From contig NZ_JNZP01000026.1 of NCBI RefSeq assembly GCF_000725545.1, positions 18,731 to 82,730 of the forward strand: a stretch of 64,000 nucleotides of DNA, given 5' to 3'. Shown one piece after another: positions 50,740 through 59,311 of this stretch. The number at the start of each line of letters is the position of its first letter. Positions within the stretch are counted from its first letter, which is position 1. The notes beneath the pieces were generated by a model, which saw only the letters and a list, made by a program, of their open reading frames with translations, was not told the origin of the DNA and searched no databases. The translations under genes were made by a program, and so were the position numbers. This DNA comes from Streptomyces exfoliatus. Lineage in GTDB: Bacteria > Actinomycetota > Actinomycetes > Streptomycetales > Streptomycetaceae.

Positions 50740-51420
50740 TCAGACGAAGGTCACGGTCACCCGCTCGAAGCCCAGGCCCCGCAGCAGTTCCCGCAGCATC
50801 GCGGCGGTGTTCCGTTCCGCCCGGGACGTCAGGTCGGACTCCCGGGCAGCGTCGCCGATGCGCTGGGCGGCGAGGACGTGGACGGCCTGCTCGCTCGCGG
50901 GGTTGTCCGAGAAGAGGTCGCCGATCCGGTCGAGCAGACCGCGCTGCTTCGACACGGCGTACGACCGCTCCGGATCGAGCGCCGGGTCGGCCTGCCGGGC
51001 GTGCGGCAGCCGGAGGGTGGCCTCGGTCCGGTCGGCGTCGACGGTCACGGCGTCCTCCCCGAGGCCGCCGAACTCGACGTAGGAGGCGACGCTGCCGATC
51101 GCCACGTACAGGGTGCGGGTGCCGCGGATCGCGTCCGGCAGGAACCGCGCGTCGTGCTCCAGGTCGACCACCACCTGGTAGGTCCCCGCCGCCCCCTCGT
51201 ACCGGCTCAGGTCCTGGACGGACTTCAGGACGGCGGGGCCGGAGCGGTCCTTCACGTCCGTCCCGAAGACGTCCAGGCCGGGGACCCGGAGGAACTGGCC
51301 GATCAGCATGAGGGCGACGGCGAGCACGAGCAGGACGACGGCGGCGAGGGGCCACCTCCCTCCGGGGCGCTTCCACGAACGGCGGGCCGGCTCGGGTCTG
51401 TTCTCGGTCTCTTCTCCCAT
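50740..51420 (-). CDS. DUF4230 membrane-anchored protein
   Basis: 226 residues from the ATG at 51420; the RBS is poor, but the start lies just before the basic stretch and membrane helix. Residues 24-43 are a membrane helix (PLAAVVLLVLAVALMLIGQF); the rest is outside. The DUF4230 pattern is VLKSVQDLSRYEGAAGTYQV, a strand-rich middle (IGSVASYVEFGG, VTVDADRTEATLRLPHA), and a helical end ERNTAAMLRELLRGLGFERV. The family is widespread with no defined activity. Divergent from the VanZ-like gene. Confidence 0.85.
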   Translation of the reverse strand: MGEETENRPEPARRSWKRPGGRWPLAAVVLLVLAVALMLIGQFLRVPGLDVFGTDVKDRSGPAVLKSVQDLSRYEGAAGTYQVVVDLEHDARFLPDAIRGTRTLYVAIGSVASYVEFGGLGEDAVTVDADRTEATLRLPHARQADPALDPERSYAVSKQRGLLDRIGDLFSDNPASEQAVHVLAAQRIGDAARESDLTSRAERNTAAMLRELLRGLGFERVTVTFV

Positions 51421-51517
51421 GCGGGCCGGATGCCCGAGCCCGCCGCTCCCACACCCAACTCGGCCGGAAACGGGCTCTGTTGGGGCCCGTGGGGAGAGTG
51501 GTTCCGAGGTGAGTGCC

Positions 51518-51557
51518 CCGGGGGACCGCAGGGCGTGCGGTCCCCCGGCGGGGGTAC
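51518..51557 (+). promoter_or_regulatory. Sigma-B-type promoter with overlapping hairpin, VanZ-like gene
   Basis: GCGT (51533-51536), 15 bases, GGGTAC (51552-51557): an exact sigma-B-type match, 45 bases before the ATG. A 13-bp perfect inverted repeat (51518-51530 with 51536-51548) covers the -35 and spacer. No gene ends there, so it may be an operator rather than a terminator. Confidence 0.62.
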
Positions 51558-51601
51558 GCGGGATCCGTCCGCGTGAAAACCCCAAGGGGAGGAGACGGCT
51601 C

Positions 51602-52267
51602 ATGTTCGGTCGTAGAGCGTCGAAGGGACGGGGCGGTGCGCCCGCCGGAGGGGACGGGAGTGACGGGGAAGACGCGGGGGGTGCGGGCCGTGTGACACCG
51701 GCCGGCGGGAGCCCGAAGCGGAAGGAGCCGGAGCCGGACACCGCGGCGCCTCGGGCCGCGGTCCCGGTCCGGCGCGGCCCGGGCCGGTTCGTGCGGGCGC
51801 TCGTCGCCCTCACGGCCCTCGCGGGCATGGTGGCGTTCGCCGTGGTCCTGGCCCGGCTGACGCTGGAGGCCTCGCCGGCCTCCGTGCCCCTGACCCACAG
51901 CAACCTGACGCCCGGGCGCTCGATCGAGGCCTACCTCGGCCGGCCCGCGTTCGTGGACACGGTCAAGCAGCTCGGGGGCAACATCCTCCTCGGCGTCCCC
52001 TTCGGGATCCTGCTGCCGCTGCTGTCCCGCAAGGCCCGCGGCTTCCTCCGCGTCGCGCTCCTCACCGCGGCCACCATGCTGCTCGTGGAGCTGGTGCAGG
52101 GGGCGCTCGTCACGGGCCGCGCCTTCGACATCGACGACGTCCTCCTCAACACGACGGGAGCGCTGCTCGGCTACGTGACCGTCGGCCGACGGCTGGGCCG
52201 GGCCGTGCACCCCCGCACCCGCCCCCGCTGGTGGCAGCGCCGACGCCAGGCCCGCACCTCGGCATGA
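51602..52267 (+). CDS. VanZ-like family membrane protein
   Basis: 221 residues from the ATG at 51602 with GGGGAGGAG upstream. The first 60 residues are polar and Gly/Pro/Arg-rich. Then come a membrane helix (VRALVALTALAGMVAFAVVLA) and the VanZ core: GGNILLGVPFGILLPLLS, VALLTAATMLLVELVQGAL, and AFDIDDVLLNTTGALLGYV. VanZ proteins (originally low-level teicoplanin resistance) are multi-helix membrane proteins without known activity. The exact sigma-B-type promoter suggests stress control. Confidence 0.85.
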   Translation: MFGRRASKGRGGAPAGGDGSDGEDAGGAGRVTPAGGSPKRKEPEPDTAAPRAAVPVRRGPGRFVRALVALTALAGMVAFAVVLARLTLEASPASVPLTHSNLTPGRSIEAYLGRPAFVDTVKQLGGNILLGVPFGILLPLLSRKARGFLRVALLTAATMLLVELVQGALVTGRAFDIDDVLLNTTGALLGYVTVGRRLGRAVHPRTRPRWWQRRRQARTSA

Positions 52268-52899
52268 CAGCCGGAACGGCGGGCTCCGGCGCAGGCCGGC
52301 CGCGGGCGTACCCACCGGGTCATGGCCGCACGGAACCTCCCCGAACAGCGGACGGAAGGGTGAACGGCGCACACCTTTCGAGGGCGGACCGCATCCGGAC
52401 ACCGATCGGTCGAGGAAGCCTGGCTGAAGCACCACCAACGGTGCCGCAAGGGGTGTCGGTTCGCCCGGGACCCTCTTCTCGCACGGGAACCAGTGGACAC
52501 CGGAAGGCAAGGGGATCGACTGTGCGACTCATGGACGAACCTCCCCTGGATCACCACCTCGCCACGGTGTACCGCTGGGGCGCCGCCCTGTGCGTGCCTC
52601 GGCTTCTCCGACGTTCCCCGGAACGTCGCCGTGACCGGCGCGGTCGTCGGCGCGCCCCCGCGGGGGAGTCGGTTCCGTGGATCTCGCCCGCCACGGCGGA
52701 CTCCGCACCACCCGGCAGGACGGCGGAGTCCGCGGCCGGCTCCTGGCACCCTGACACTCCGCGCCGACGCCCGTACGTCGGCCCGTTGGTCCCCCTGGAG
52801 CAGCGAGGGATACCCCGAAGTCGCTCCGGGGAACCCTGACCGCGGCATCGGTCCCACCGGCCGGGCCGCTCGGCGAGCCGACGAGAGGAGACGTGGCCC
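52268..52899. other. 632-bp gap before crtY with a gene remnant
   Basis: It contains a decayed gene fragment (listed separately) and must hold the crtY promoter, which I cannot define. A GAGAGGAG RBS stands 9 bases before the crtY GTG. Apart from these nothing is supported. Confidence 0.5.
52522..52660 (+). pseudogene. DUF4383-like gene fragment, frame-shifted
   Basis: A GTG at 52522 with AAGGGG upstream opens MRLMDEPPLDHHLATVYRWG, then GAALC. This matches the start of streptomycete DUF4383 membrane proteins as I know them (D-E-x-P-x-DHxLATVYR-x-GA). At about 52591 the fitting sequence moves to another frame as CLGFSDVPRNVAVTGAVVGA and is then lost; none of the later membrane helices is present. 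Looks like a truncated, frame-shifted remnant. The identification is from memory of the family pattern. Confidence 0.45.
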
Positions 52900-54069
52900 G
52901 TGCACTGCGATGTCGTCGTCATCGGCGCCGGGGCCGCCGGGCTGTCGCTCGCGTGGCGGCTGCTCCGGCCTCCGCCCGGGTTCGACGTCCCTTCCGTCGT
53001 CCTGATCGACGCGCCCCCGGGTCCCCTTCGTCCGCCGCCGCGCACGTGGTGCTACTGGGAGCAGGGCCCCGGTGACTACGACGCCTGGCTCGAGGCCTCG
53101 TGGAACAGCCTGCGGCTCCGGACGCCCGGCGGGCCACCGGTCCGGCGGGACTTGGGCCGGCTGAGCTACAAGATGCTCACCTCGGAGTCGTTCAGCCGCG
53201 CCGTGCGGCCGCGGCTGACCGGGCTGCGCGTGATCGAGGCGGTCGCGGACGGCATCGCGGACCGAACCGACGGCGTCACCGTCTCCTGCCGCGCCGCCGA
53301 CGGCACCGAGCAGCGCGTCCAGGCGCGCTGGGCCTTCGACAGCCGCCCGCCGGCTTCCCGGCCGCGCGCCCGTGTCCGCCTCCTCCAGCACTTCCAGGGG
53401 TGGTTCCTCCGCACCGAGCGGCCCGTCTTCGACCCTCACACCGTCGACCTCATGGACTTCCGCACCCCGCAGCCCCCGCACGGACTCTCCTTCGGGTACG
53501 TGCTTCCGCTGTCCAGCAGAGAAGCGCTCGTCGAGTACACCGAGTTCGGGAGGGAGCCGCTGACCGACGACGAGTACGACGACGCCCTGCGGCACTACAC
53601 GGGAGCCGTCCTCGGCCTCGGAGCGTTCGACGTACGCGCGGTGGAACGTGGACGCATTCCGATGACCGACGCCCGGCACGACCGTCGTGCGGGCATGAGC
53701 ACCTTCCGGATCGGCACGGCCGGCGGAGCCGTACGCCCTTCCACCGGCTACGCGTTCGCCGCGATCCAGCGGCAGACCCGCGCCGTGGCGACCCTCGTCC
53801 ACTCGGGCCGGGTGCCGCTGCCCCCGGCGGCGTACCCGGGGCGCTCCCTCGCGATGGACGCCGTGCTCCTGCGCGGCATCGACACCGGCAGGCTCTCCGG
53901 ACCCGAGTTCTTCACCCGCCTCTTCGAGAGCGTCCCGGCCGAACGCCTCCTCAGGTTCCTCGACGGCGGGACGAAGCCGTACGAGGAGTTCCGCATCGGA
54001 CTGCACACCCCCCTCGTCCCCATGCTCCGCACCACAGCGGAGATCCCCTTCCTCGCCCGCCGCGCCTGA
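52900..54069 (+). CDS. crtY: Lycopene beta-cyclase CrtY
   Basis: 389 residues starting at the GTG at 52900 (GAGAGGAG before it). FAD/NAD-binding start CDVVVIGAGAAGLSLAWRLL, the cyclase blocks PRTWCYWEQGPGDYDAWLE and WAFDSRPPAS, LQHFQGWFLRTERPVFDP, MDFRTPQPPHGLSFGYVLP, VEYTEFGREPLTDDEYDDAL, GRIPMTD, and AGGAVRPSTGYAFAAIQRQ. It cyclises both ends of lycopene to beta-carotene, a membrane-associated flavoprotein of the CrtY/CrtL type. crtU follows 33 bp later in the same direction and uses its product. Confidence 0.93.
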   Translation: MHCDVVVIGAGAAGLSLAWRLLRPPPGFDVPSVVLIDAPPGPLRPPPRTWCYWEQGPGDYDAWLEASWNSLRLRTPGGPPVRRDLGRLSYKMLTSESFSRAVRPRLTGLRVIEAVADGIADRTDGVTVSCRAADGTEQRVQARWAFDSRPPASRPRARVRLLQHFQGWFLRTERPVFDPHTVDLMDFRTPQPPHGLSFGYVLPLSSREALVEYTEFGREPLTDDEYDDALRHYTGAVLGLGAFDVRAVERGRIPMTDARHDRRAGMSTFRIGTAGGAVRPSTGYAFAAIQRQTRAVATLVHSGRVPLPPAAYPGRSLAMDAVLLRGIDTGRLSGPEFFTRLFESVPAERLLRFLDGGTKPYEEFRIGLHTPLVPMLRTTAEIPFLARRA

Positions 54070-54102
54070 GCCGGCGAGCCTGCCACGAGAGCGAGCCCAG
54101 CG

Positions 54103-55671
54103 ATGCGCTTCACCCGGTACGGCACCGCAGAGCGAGGCCGTGACCGCAACGCGGTCGTCATCCCCGCGGCCGACGGATCGCACCGAGCGGACGCCCGCCT
54201 TCGGCCCACGTGCTCCGTCGTGGGCGGCGGGATCGCGGGAATCGCCGCGGCCACGATCCTCGCCGAGCGTGGCGTCGACGTCACCCTCCACGAACGCGAG
54301 CCCACCCTCGGCGGACGGCTCGCCGGCTGGCAGGACCGGCTGAGTGACGGATCCGAGGTGACCATGAGCCGGGGGTTCCACGCCTTCTTCCGTCAGTACT
54401 ACAACCTCCGCGGTCTCCTCCGCCGGGTCGACCCCGGACTGGAGCGGCTCACCGGGCTCCCGGACTATCCGCTCCGGCACAGCTCCGGCCTCTGCGACAG
54501 CTTCGCCAGGGTGCCCCGTACCCCGCCCCTGAGCGCCCTCGGATTCGTGGCGCTCAGCCCGAGCTTCGGCTGGCGGGATCTGGGCCGCATGAACGCCCGG
54601 GCGGCACTGCCCCTGCTCGACGTCCGGGTCCCCGACGTGTACCGGCGTTACGACGGAGTCAGCGCCCGCGACTTCCTCGACGCCATCGGCTTCCCGCCGG
54701 CGGCGCAGCACCTGGCTTTCGAGGTGTTCTCCCGCAGCTTCTTCGCCGATCCCGGTGAACTGTCCGCCGCCGAGCTCGTCCTCATGTTCCACATCTACTT
54801 CCTCGGATCCTCCGAGGGGCTTCTGTTCGACGTACCGGACGAGCCGTACCCGCAGGCACTGTGGGACCCACTGGCCTCCTACCTGCAGGGCCACGGCGTC
54901 CGCATCCTGACCGGGACCGGGGTCGAGGAGATCGCCCCGGCCCCCCACGGCGGGCACATCGTCTCCTCGTCGGCGGGTGCGCGGCACGCGGACGCCCTCG
55001 TGCTCGCCACCGACACCCAGGGGCTCCGGATGATCGCCGAAGCATCCCCGGCCCTGTGCGACCCGCCGTGGCGTGCCATGGTCCGCGCACTGCGCACGGC
55101 CCCGCCCTTCCTCGTCTCCCGCCTGTGGCTCGACCGGCCCGTGGGCGCGCGGCGTCCCGGCTTCCTCGGGACCAGCGGATACGGCCCCCTCGACAACATC
55201 AGCGTCCTCGACCGCTGGGAGGGAGAAGCCTCCCGCTGGGCCCGCCGAACAGGCGGCTCCGTGGTCGAGCTGCACGCCTACGCGGTGCCCTCCGGAGCCG
55301 ACCCCCGCGTCGTCTCCCACGAGCTCGTCGCCCAGCTGCACCGCGTCTGGCCCGAGACGCGCGGCGCCGTGATCCTCGACCAGCGGCACGAACTGCGCTC
55401 CGACTGCCCGCTCTTCGAGGTGGGAGGGCACCTGAACCGTCCCACCGTCCACACACCTGATCCCACCGTCACGGTCGCCGGGGACCTCGTCCGTACGGAG
55501 TACCCCGTCGCGCTCATGGAGCGGGCCGCCACCACCGGGTTCCTCGCGGCCAACGCCCACCTGCGCCGGTGGGGGCTCCGCGGCCAGACCCTGTGGACCG
55601 TTCCCGCGGCAGGGCGCTCGGCCGCCCTGAGGCTCCTCGCCCGGGCGGGCACGTCAGCGGCGGACGGGTGA
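54103..55671 (+). CDS. crtU: Carotenoid desaturase/methyltransferase CrtU (isorenieratene type)
   Basis: 522 residues from the ATG at 54103. A CrtI-like flavoprotein: TCSVVGGGIAGIAAATILAE and REPTLGGRLAGWQDRL at about 38-70, MSRGFHAFFRQYYNLRGLL, then AFEVFSRSFFADPGELSAAE, VALMERAATTGFLAAN at the FAD-binding C-terminus. CrtU converts the beta-rings of beta-carotene to aromatic rings with methyl migration, giving isorenieratene. Streptomycete crt clusters have it beside crtY, as here. Length is typical. The N-terminal 35 residues are variable. Confidence 0.88.
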   Translation: MRFTRYGTAERGRDRNAVVIPAADGSHRADARLRPTCSVVGGGIAGIAAATILAERGVDVTLHEREPTLGGRLAGWQDRLSDGSEVTMSRGFHAFFRQYYNLRGLLRRVDPGLERLTGLPDYPLRHSSGLCDSFARVPRTPPLSALGFVALSPSFGWRDLGRMNARAALPLLDVRVPDVYRRYDGVSARDFLDAIGFPPAAQHLAFEVFSRSFFADPGELSAAELVLMFHIYFLGSSEGLLFDVPDEPYPQALWDPLASYLQGHGVRILTGTGVEEIAPAPHGGHIVSSSAGARHADALVLATDTQGLRMIAEASPALCDPPWRAMVRALRTAPPFLVSRLWLDRPVGARRPGFLGTSGYGPLDNISVLDRWEGEASRWARRTGGSVVELHAYAVPSGADPRVVSHELVAQLHRVWPETRGAVILDQRHELRSDCPLFEVGGHLNRPTVHTPDPTVTVAGDLVRTEYPVALMERAATTGFLAANAHLRRWGLRGQTLWTVPAAGRSAALRLLARAGTSAADG

Positions 55672-55726
55672 GGGGAAGCGGCCGCGACAGAAGGGACGCC
55701 GAGCCACCGATGTACAGCGGTGCGGC

Positions 55727-56749
55727 TCACGAGCCCGGGAACCTCCCCGTGCTCCGCAGCTGCCAGCGCCGCTCCGCGTACGCCAGGTCGTCACGCCACA
55801 GGCGCCCGGACGCCGAGCGCATCGCCGGCCGCAACAGAGGTGCCAACGCCTTGGCCACCGCGAATCCCGGCCGGTCCGACGTCGCCATGACCGCCTCGAC
55901 CACGGCCGTACGCGGGCGTGCCGTTCCGACGGGGGTCAGCGGGGTGGCGTGTGTCTCGACCACGGAGCCGGCGCCTTCGCCCTCCGCGATCCGCATGGTG
56001 ACGGTGCGGGGCTCCGGCGCGGTGAAGACCGCCGTCACCGGCACCACGACGCGCCCGGAGACCTTGAAGGAGACCCGGACGACCAGGGCGTCCTCCTCGT
56101 CGGGGACACCGCCCACCGGGGCCGACAGGACCTCCAGGTCCACGAAGGAGTACGGATGCAGCCAGGCGCCGTGCCAGGGATCGAGACGGTTGGCGACGAC
56201 ATCCTCCGCCTCGCAGATGCCGACGCCGGTGTAGACGGCCGTGACGGCCCGGTCCACCGGCGGCCGCGACGGCACCACAGGCCGTTGCGTGGGCTCCTCC
56301 CCGCCGACGCGGTCCAGCCGCACCCACACCAGTACGCCGTCGTCGTGCACCGGCCAGGGGTCCCACCCCGCGAACGGGGAGCCGTCCAGGGCAAGACCGT
56401 GCCAGCGGCAGATCAGGGTCCCGCACCGCACCACCCCGTCCTTCAGTGCGGCCCCGAGGTGGGGGCAGACACCCGGACCCGCGTGGAGAGCGCCGTGGGC
56501 GTCCCGCCACAGCACCGTCTCGGTGCCCGCGACGGTCCTGCCGGTGGGCCGGTCCGCGCGAATCCCACGGCTCGCCCCCACGACGTACCAGTTCCCGGAG
56601 GGCCGGGACGACGCCCGCTCGAGTCCGGCGGCGATCTCCGAAGCGCGGGCCTGCCGCCACGTCGCCCGCTGCTCCTCCCAGGCCCCCGCGTGGCGCCGGA
56701 AGCTCAGCGGCAGACGGGGCCGGTCGTCCTCGGGCCGTGGATCCGTCAC
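55727..56749 (-). CDS. Rieske 2Fe-2S / DUF5914 protein of crt cluster
   Basis: 340 residues starting at the GTG at 56749 (AGAGGGG upstream), 13 bp after crtB. Residues around 60-150 are a Rieske domain: SGNWYVVGASRGIRADR, VCPHLGAALKDGVVRC (Cys-x-His), and LICRWHGLALDG (Cys-xx-His). The remainder (VVANRLDPWHGAWLHPYSFV onward) is a DUF5914/ring-oxygenase-like catalytic or binding fold. Genes of this type accompany crtB in streptomycete clusters; a role in tailoring or electron transfer to carotenoid is likely but unproven. An alternative is that it only guards the pathway, without hydroxylation. Confidence 0.82.
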   Translation of the reverse strand: MTDPRPEDDRPRLPLSFRRHAGAWEEQRATWRQARASEIAAGLERASSRPSGNWYVVGASRGIRADRPTGRTVAGTETVLWRDAHGALHAGPGVCPHLGAALKDGVVRCGTLICRWHGLALDGSPFAGWDPWPVHDDGVLVWVRLDRVGGEEPTQRPVVPSRPPVDRAVTAVYTGVGICEAEDVVANRLDPWHGAWLHPYSFVDLEVLSAPVGGVPDEEDALVVRVSFKVSGRVVVPVTAVFTAPEPRTVTMRIAEGEGAGSVVETHATPLTPVGTARPRTAVVEAVMATSDRPGFAVAKALAPLLRPAMRSASGRLWRDDLAYAERRWQLRSTGRFPGS

Positions 56750-56762
56750 ACCAGGTCCCCTC

Positions 56763-57779
56763 TCATGCGCTCGTTCCCTTCTGCCCGGCCGACGGACGCG
56801 CGCGGCGCTCCTCCGGTGGGCGCCCCCGGGAGAGGGCGGGGCGCCCCGTGCGCAGACCGACGCGTGCTTCCAGCGCCCGCACGAGACCGGGCAGGGCGAT
56901 CGACGCCCGCCGGCGAGCACCCACCACGGCCCGTCGGTGCACCACCGCGTACCCCTCCCTCTCGATCACCGCCAGGATCTCCCGGTACAGCACGAATGCG
57001 GTGCGCACACACGGGGCCGACACAGGATCGAGGAGAGCGATGCCGGGCTCCGCCTGACGGTAGACGCCCTGCGTGAGGGCGGCGGCGTCACCCAGGGCGG
57101 CCGTGATGCGCCGGTCGCGGCACCCCGTCCTCCGGCTCCACCGCAGCAGGTCCCGGTCGACGCCGGACGCGGCCAGCAGGTCGGCCGGGAGGTACACCCG
57201 GCCCCGGTCCAGGTCCTCTCCGACATCGCGGAGGAAGTTCGTCAGCTGGAACGCGACGCCCAGCGCGGCCGCGTACGGCTCGGCTTCCTCCCGGGGGACG
57301 ACGGTCCCGAGGACCGGCACCATCTGGAGGCCGATGACGGCGGCCGACCCGTGCATGTACTCGCGTAGATCGGCGTACGTCGCGTACTCCCGCACGAACA
57401 GGTCGCTGCGCATGGACGCGAGGAAGTCGTCGAAGTGACGCGCGGGGATGTCCAGGCGTTCGCGGGTGTGCGCGGCCGCCGCCACCGCGGGATCCGTCGT
57501 CGATCCGCCGCGCAGCGCACGGCGCCATTCGGCCTCCAGTGCGTCCAGTGCCGCCGCCCGCTCCGCGGGCGACGTGGAGGCCGTCTCGTCCACGATGTCG
57601 TCCGCGCGCCGGGCGAAACCGTAGAGGGCGTGGACAGCGCTGCGGCGTTCGAGCGGCAGAAGGCGCGTGGCGAGGAAGTACGTCCTCCCGTGGCGGGCGT
57701 TCAGCCTCCTGCACTCCGCGTACGCCACCCGCAGTGCCCGGTCGTGGATCCGGGCCGCGTCGAGCTCCCGGGCCGTCAC
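56763..57779 (-). CDS. crtB: Phytoene synthase CrtB
   Basis: 338 residues starting at the GTG at 57779, which overlaps the crtI stop (GTGA). Squalene/phytoene synthase fold with first aspartate motif DDIVDE at 60-65, [20 protein letters not shown] before it, and the second motif in [18 protein letters not shown]. It condenses two GGPP molecules head to head to phytoene, at the membrane. It is the third gene of crtE-crtI-crtB and is followed by the Rieske gene. Confidence 0.94.
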   Translation of the reverse strand: MTARELDAARIHDRALRVAYAECRRLNARHGRTYFLATRLLPLERRSAVHALYGFARRADDIVDETASTSPAERAAALDALEAEWRRALRGGSTTDPAVAAAAHTRERLDIPARHFDDFLASMRSDLFVREYATYADLREYMHGSAAVIGLQMVPVLGTVVPREEAEPYAAALGVAFQLTNFLRDVGEDLDRGRVYLPADLLAASGVDRDLLRWSRRTGCRDRRITAALGDAAALTQGVYRQAEPGIALLDPVSAPCVRTAFVLYREILAVIEREGYAVVHRRAVVGARRRASIALPGLVRALEARVGLRTGRPALSRGRPPEERRARPSAGQKGTSA

Positions 57780-59311
57780 GAGACCTCCCGTCGACCGGCC
57801 GCGACGGGCGCCCGGCGACGTGGAGCCCTGCCGGGAGGTCCCGTGATCCGCTGCGCGGCCAACTTTCCCGAGATGAGCACGGGGGGCACGCCGACACCCG
57901 GTGTGGTTCCGCAGCCGGCGAGGACGACGTTCTCCGTTCCGCGGACCAGGTTACGGGGACGGAACGGGCCGGTCTGGGCGAAGGTGTGCGACACCGAGAA
58001 GGGGGTGCCCGCGGTGTGCCCCCGGGCGGTCCAGTCCGCGGGCGTCACAAGGCACTCCGCGTCGATCGCGTCACCGAACCCGTCGAGTCCCCGCCGTTCG
58101 AGTTCGGCGACGATGGAGTGGCGGTAGGAGGGGCCGAGTTCACCCCAGTGGCGCCGGCCGGGGCCGATCTCGGTGTTCGGGCAGGGGGCCAGGACGTAGT
58201 GGAGATGACGGCCGTCCGGGGCCAGTGTCGGATCGGTGGCCGTGGGCCGGGAGACGAGGAGCGACGGGTCGGTCATCAGCTCCCCGTTCCGGGTGATCTC
58301 CTCGAACGTGCGTGACCAGGCCGAGCCGAACAGGAGCGTGTGATGCGCGAGTTCGGGCCACGTACGCGTCGTGCCCGCGTGCAGGATCACCGCGCTCGGC
58401 GAGTGTCTGGTCCGGACAGGCCGCCTGGGCGTGCGGCCCAGGAGGCGGTAGGCGAGGGGGAGCTCCGTGGTGAGCACGACGCTGTCGCACCGGATCCGCC
58501 CGTGCTCCGTCAGGACGGCGGTCACGCGTGCCCCCGACCGCTCCAGGCCGGTGACGCGCTCCCCGTACCGGATCCGGGCGCCGGCCCGACGGGCCGCGTC
58601 CGCCATCGCGGCGGGCACCGCGTGCATCCCGCCCCGGGGGAAGTGCACCCCGGCCACGGTGTCCATGTAGGCGATGACCGCGTAGGCCGCGAGCGCTCGT
58701 GAGGGCGGCACCCCCGCGTAGAGGGCCTGGAAGGAGAACACGCGCTGCAGCCGCTCGTCCTTCAGGAAGGAACCGATCGCCCGGTCGAGTCTTCCCAGTC
58801 CGCCGAGCGCCGCGAGACGGGCGAGGTCGGGATGGAGAAGCTGTGCGGGCGAGTCGAAGTTCGCGCCGATGAAGCGGTGCTCCTGAACCGCGTAGAGCCT
58901 GCTCAGCCAGGCACGCATCCGGAGGTATCCGTCCGCCTCCCGGGCACCGGCGAAGCGCTCGACCTCCGCGGCCATGGCGCCGGCCTCCGTGTGGACGTCG
59001 ACCCGGCTGCCGTCCCAGAACAGGGCACGGTACGCAGGGTGCAGCGGAACGAGCTCCACCCGTTCGCGGAGGGACTCACCGACGGCGGCGAACGCCTCGT
59101 CCAGCAGGGCGGGCATCGTCAGGACCGTGGGCCCGGTGTCGACCTGGAAACCCTCCAGATCCATCCTCCCGGCCCGCCCGCCGGGCCCCGCCTCCCGCTC
59201 GACGAGGGTGACCTCCCGCCCGGCGCCGAGCAGATGGAGGGCCGCGGACAGGCCGGCGAAGCCCGCCCCCACGACGACCACGTGGTCCGTCCTCCCCGGA
59301 ACCCGCCTCAA
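57776..59311 (-). CDS. crtI: Phytoene desaturase CrtI
   Basis: 511 residues if started at the TTG at 59311, preferred because GGGAGGAG lies 5 bases upstream and TTGA overlaps the crtE stop; a GTG at 59338 adds 9 residues. FAD motif [20 protein letters not shown] with [20 protein letters not shown], then [17 protein letters not shown], a middle [20 protein letters not shown], and the C-terminal [22 protein letters not shown]. It introduces four double bonds into phytoene to make lycopene. The 4-bp overlaps on both sides show a tight operon with crtE and crtB. Confidence 0.93.
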   Translation of the reverse strand: MRRVPGRTDHVVVVGAGFAGLSAALHLLGAGREVTLVEREAGPGGRAGRMDLEGFQVDTGPTVLTMPALLDEAFAAVGESLRERVELVPLHPAYRALFWDGSRVDVHTEAGAMAAEVERFAGAREADGYLRMRAWLSRLYAVQEHRFIGANFDSPAQLLHPDLARLAALGGLGRLDRAIGSFLKDERLQRVFSFQALYAGVPPSRALAAYAVIAYMDTVAGVHFPRGGMHAVPAAMADAARRAGARIRYGERVTGLERSGARVTAVLTEHGRIRCDSVVLTTELPLAYRLLGRTPRRPVRTRHSPSAVILHAGTTRTWPELAHHTLLFGSAWSRTFEEITRNGELMTDPSLLVSRPTATDPTLAPDGRHLHYVLAPCPNTEIGPGRRHWGELGPSYRHSIVAELERRGLDGFGDAIDAECLVTPADWTARGHTAGTPFSVSHTFAQTGPFRPRNLVRGTENVVLAGCGTTPGVGVPPVLISGKLAAQRITGPPGRAPRRRAPVAAGRREVS

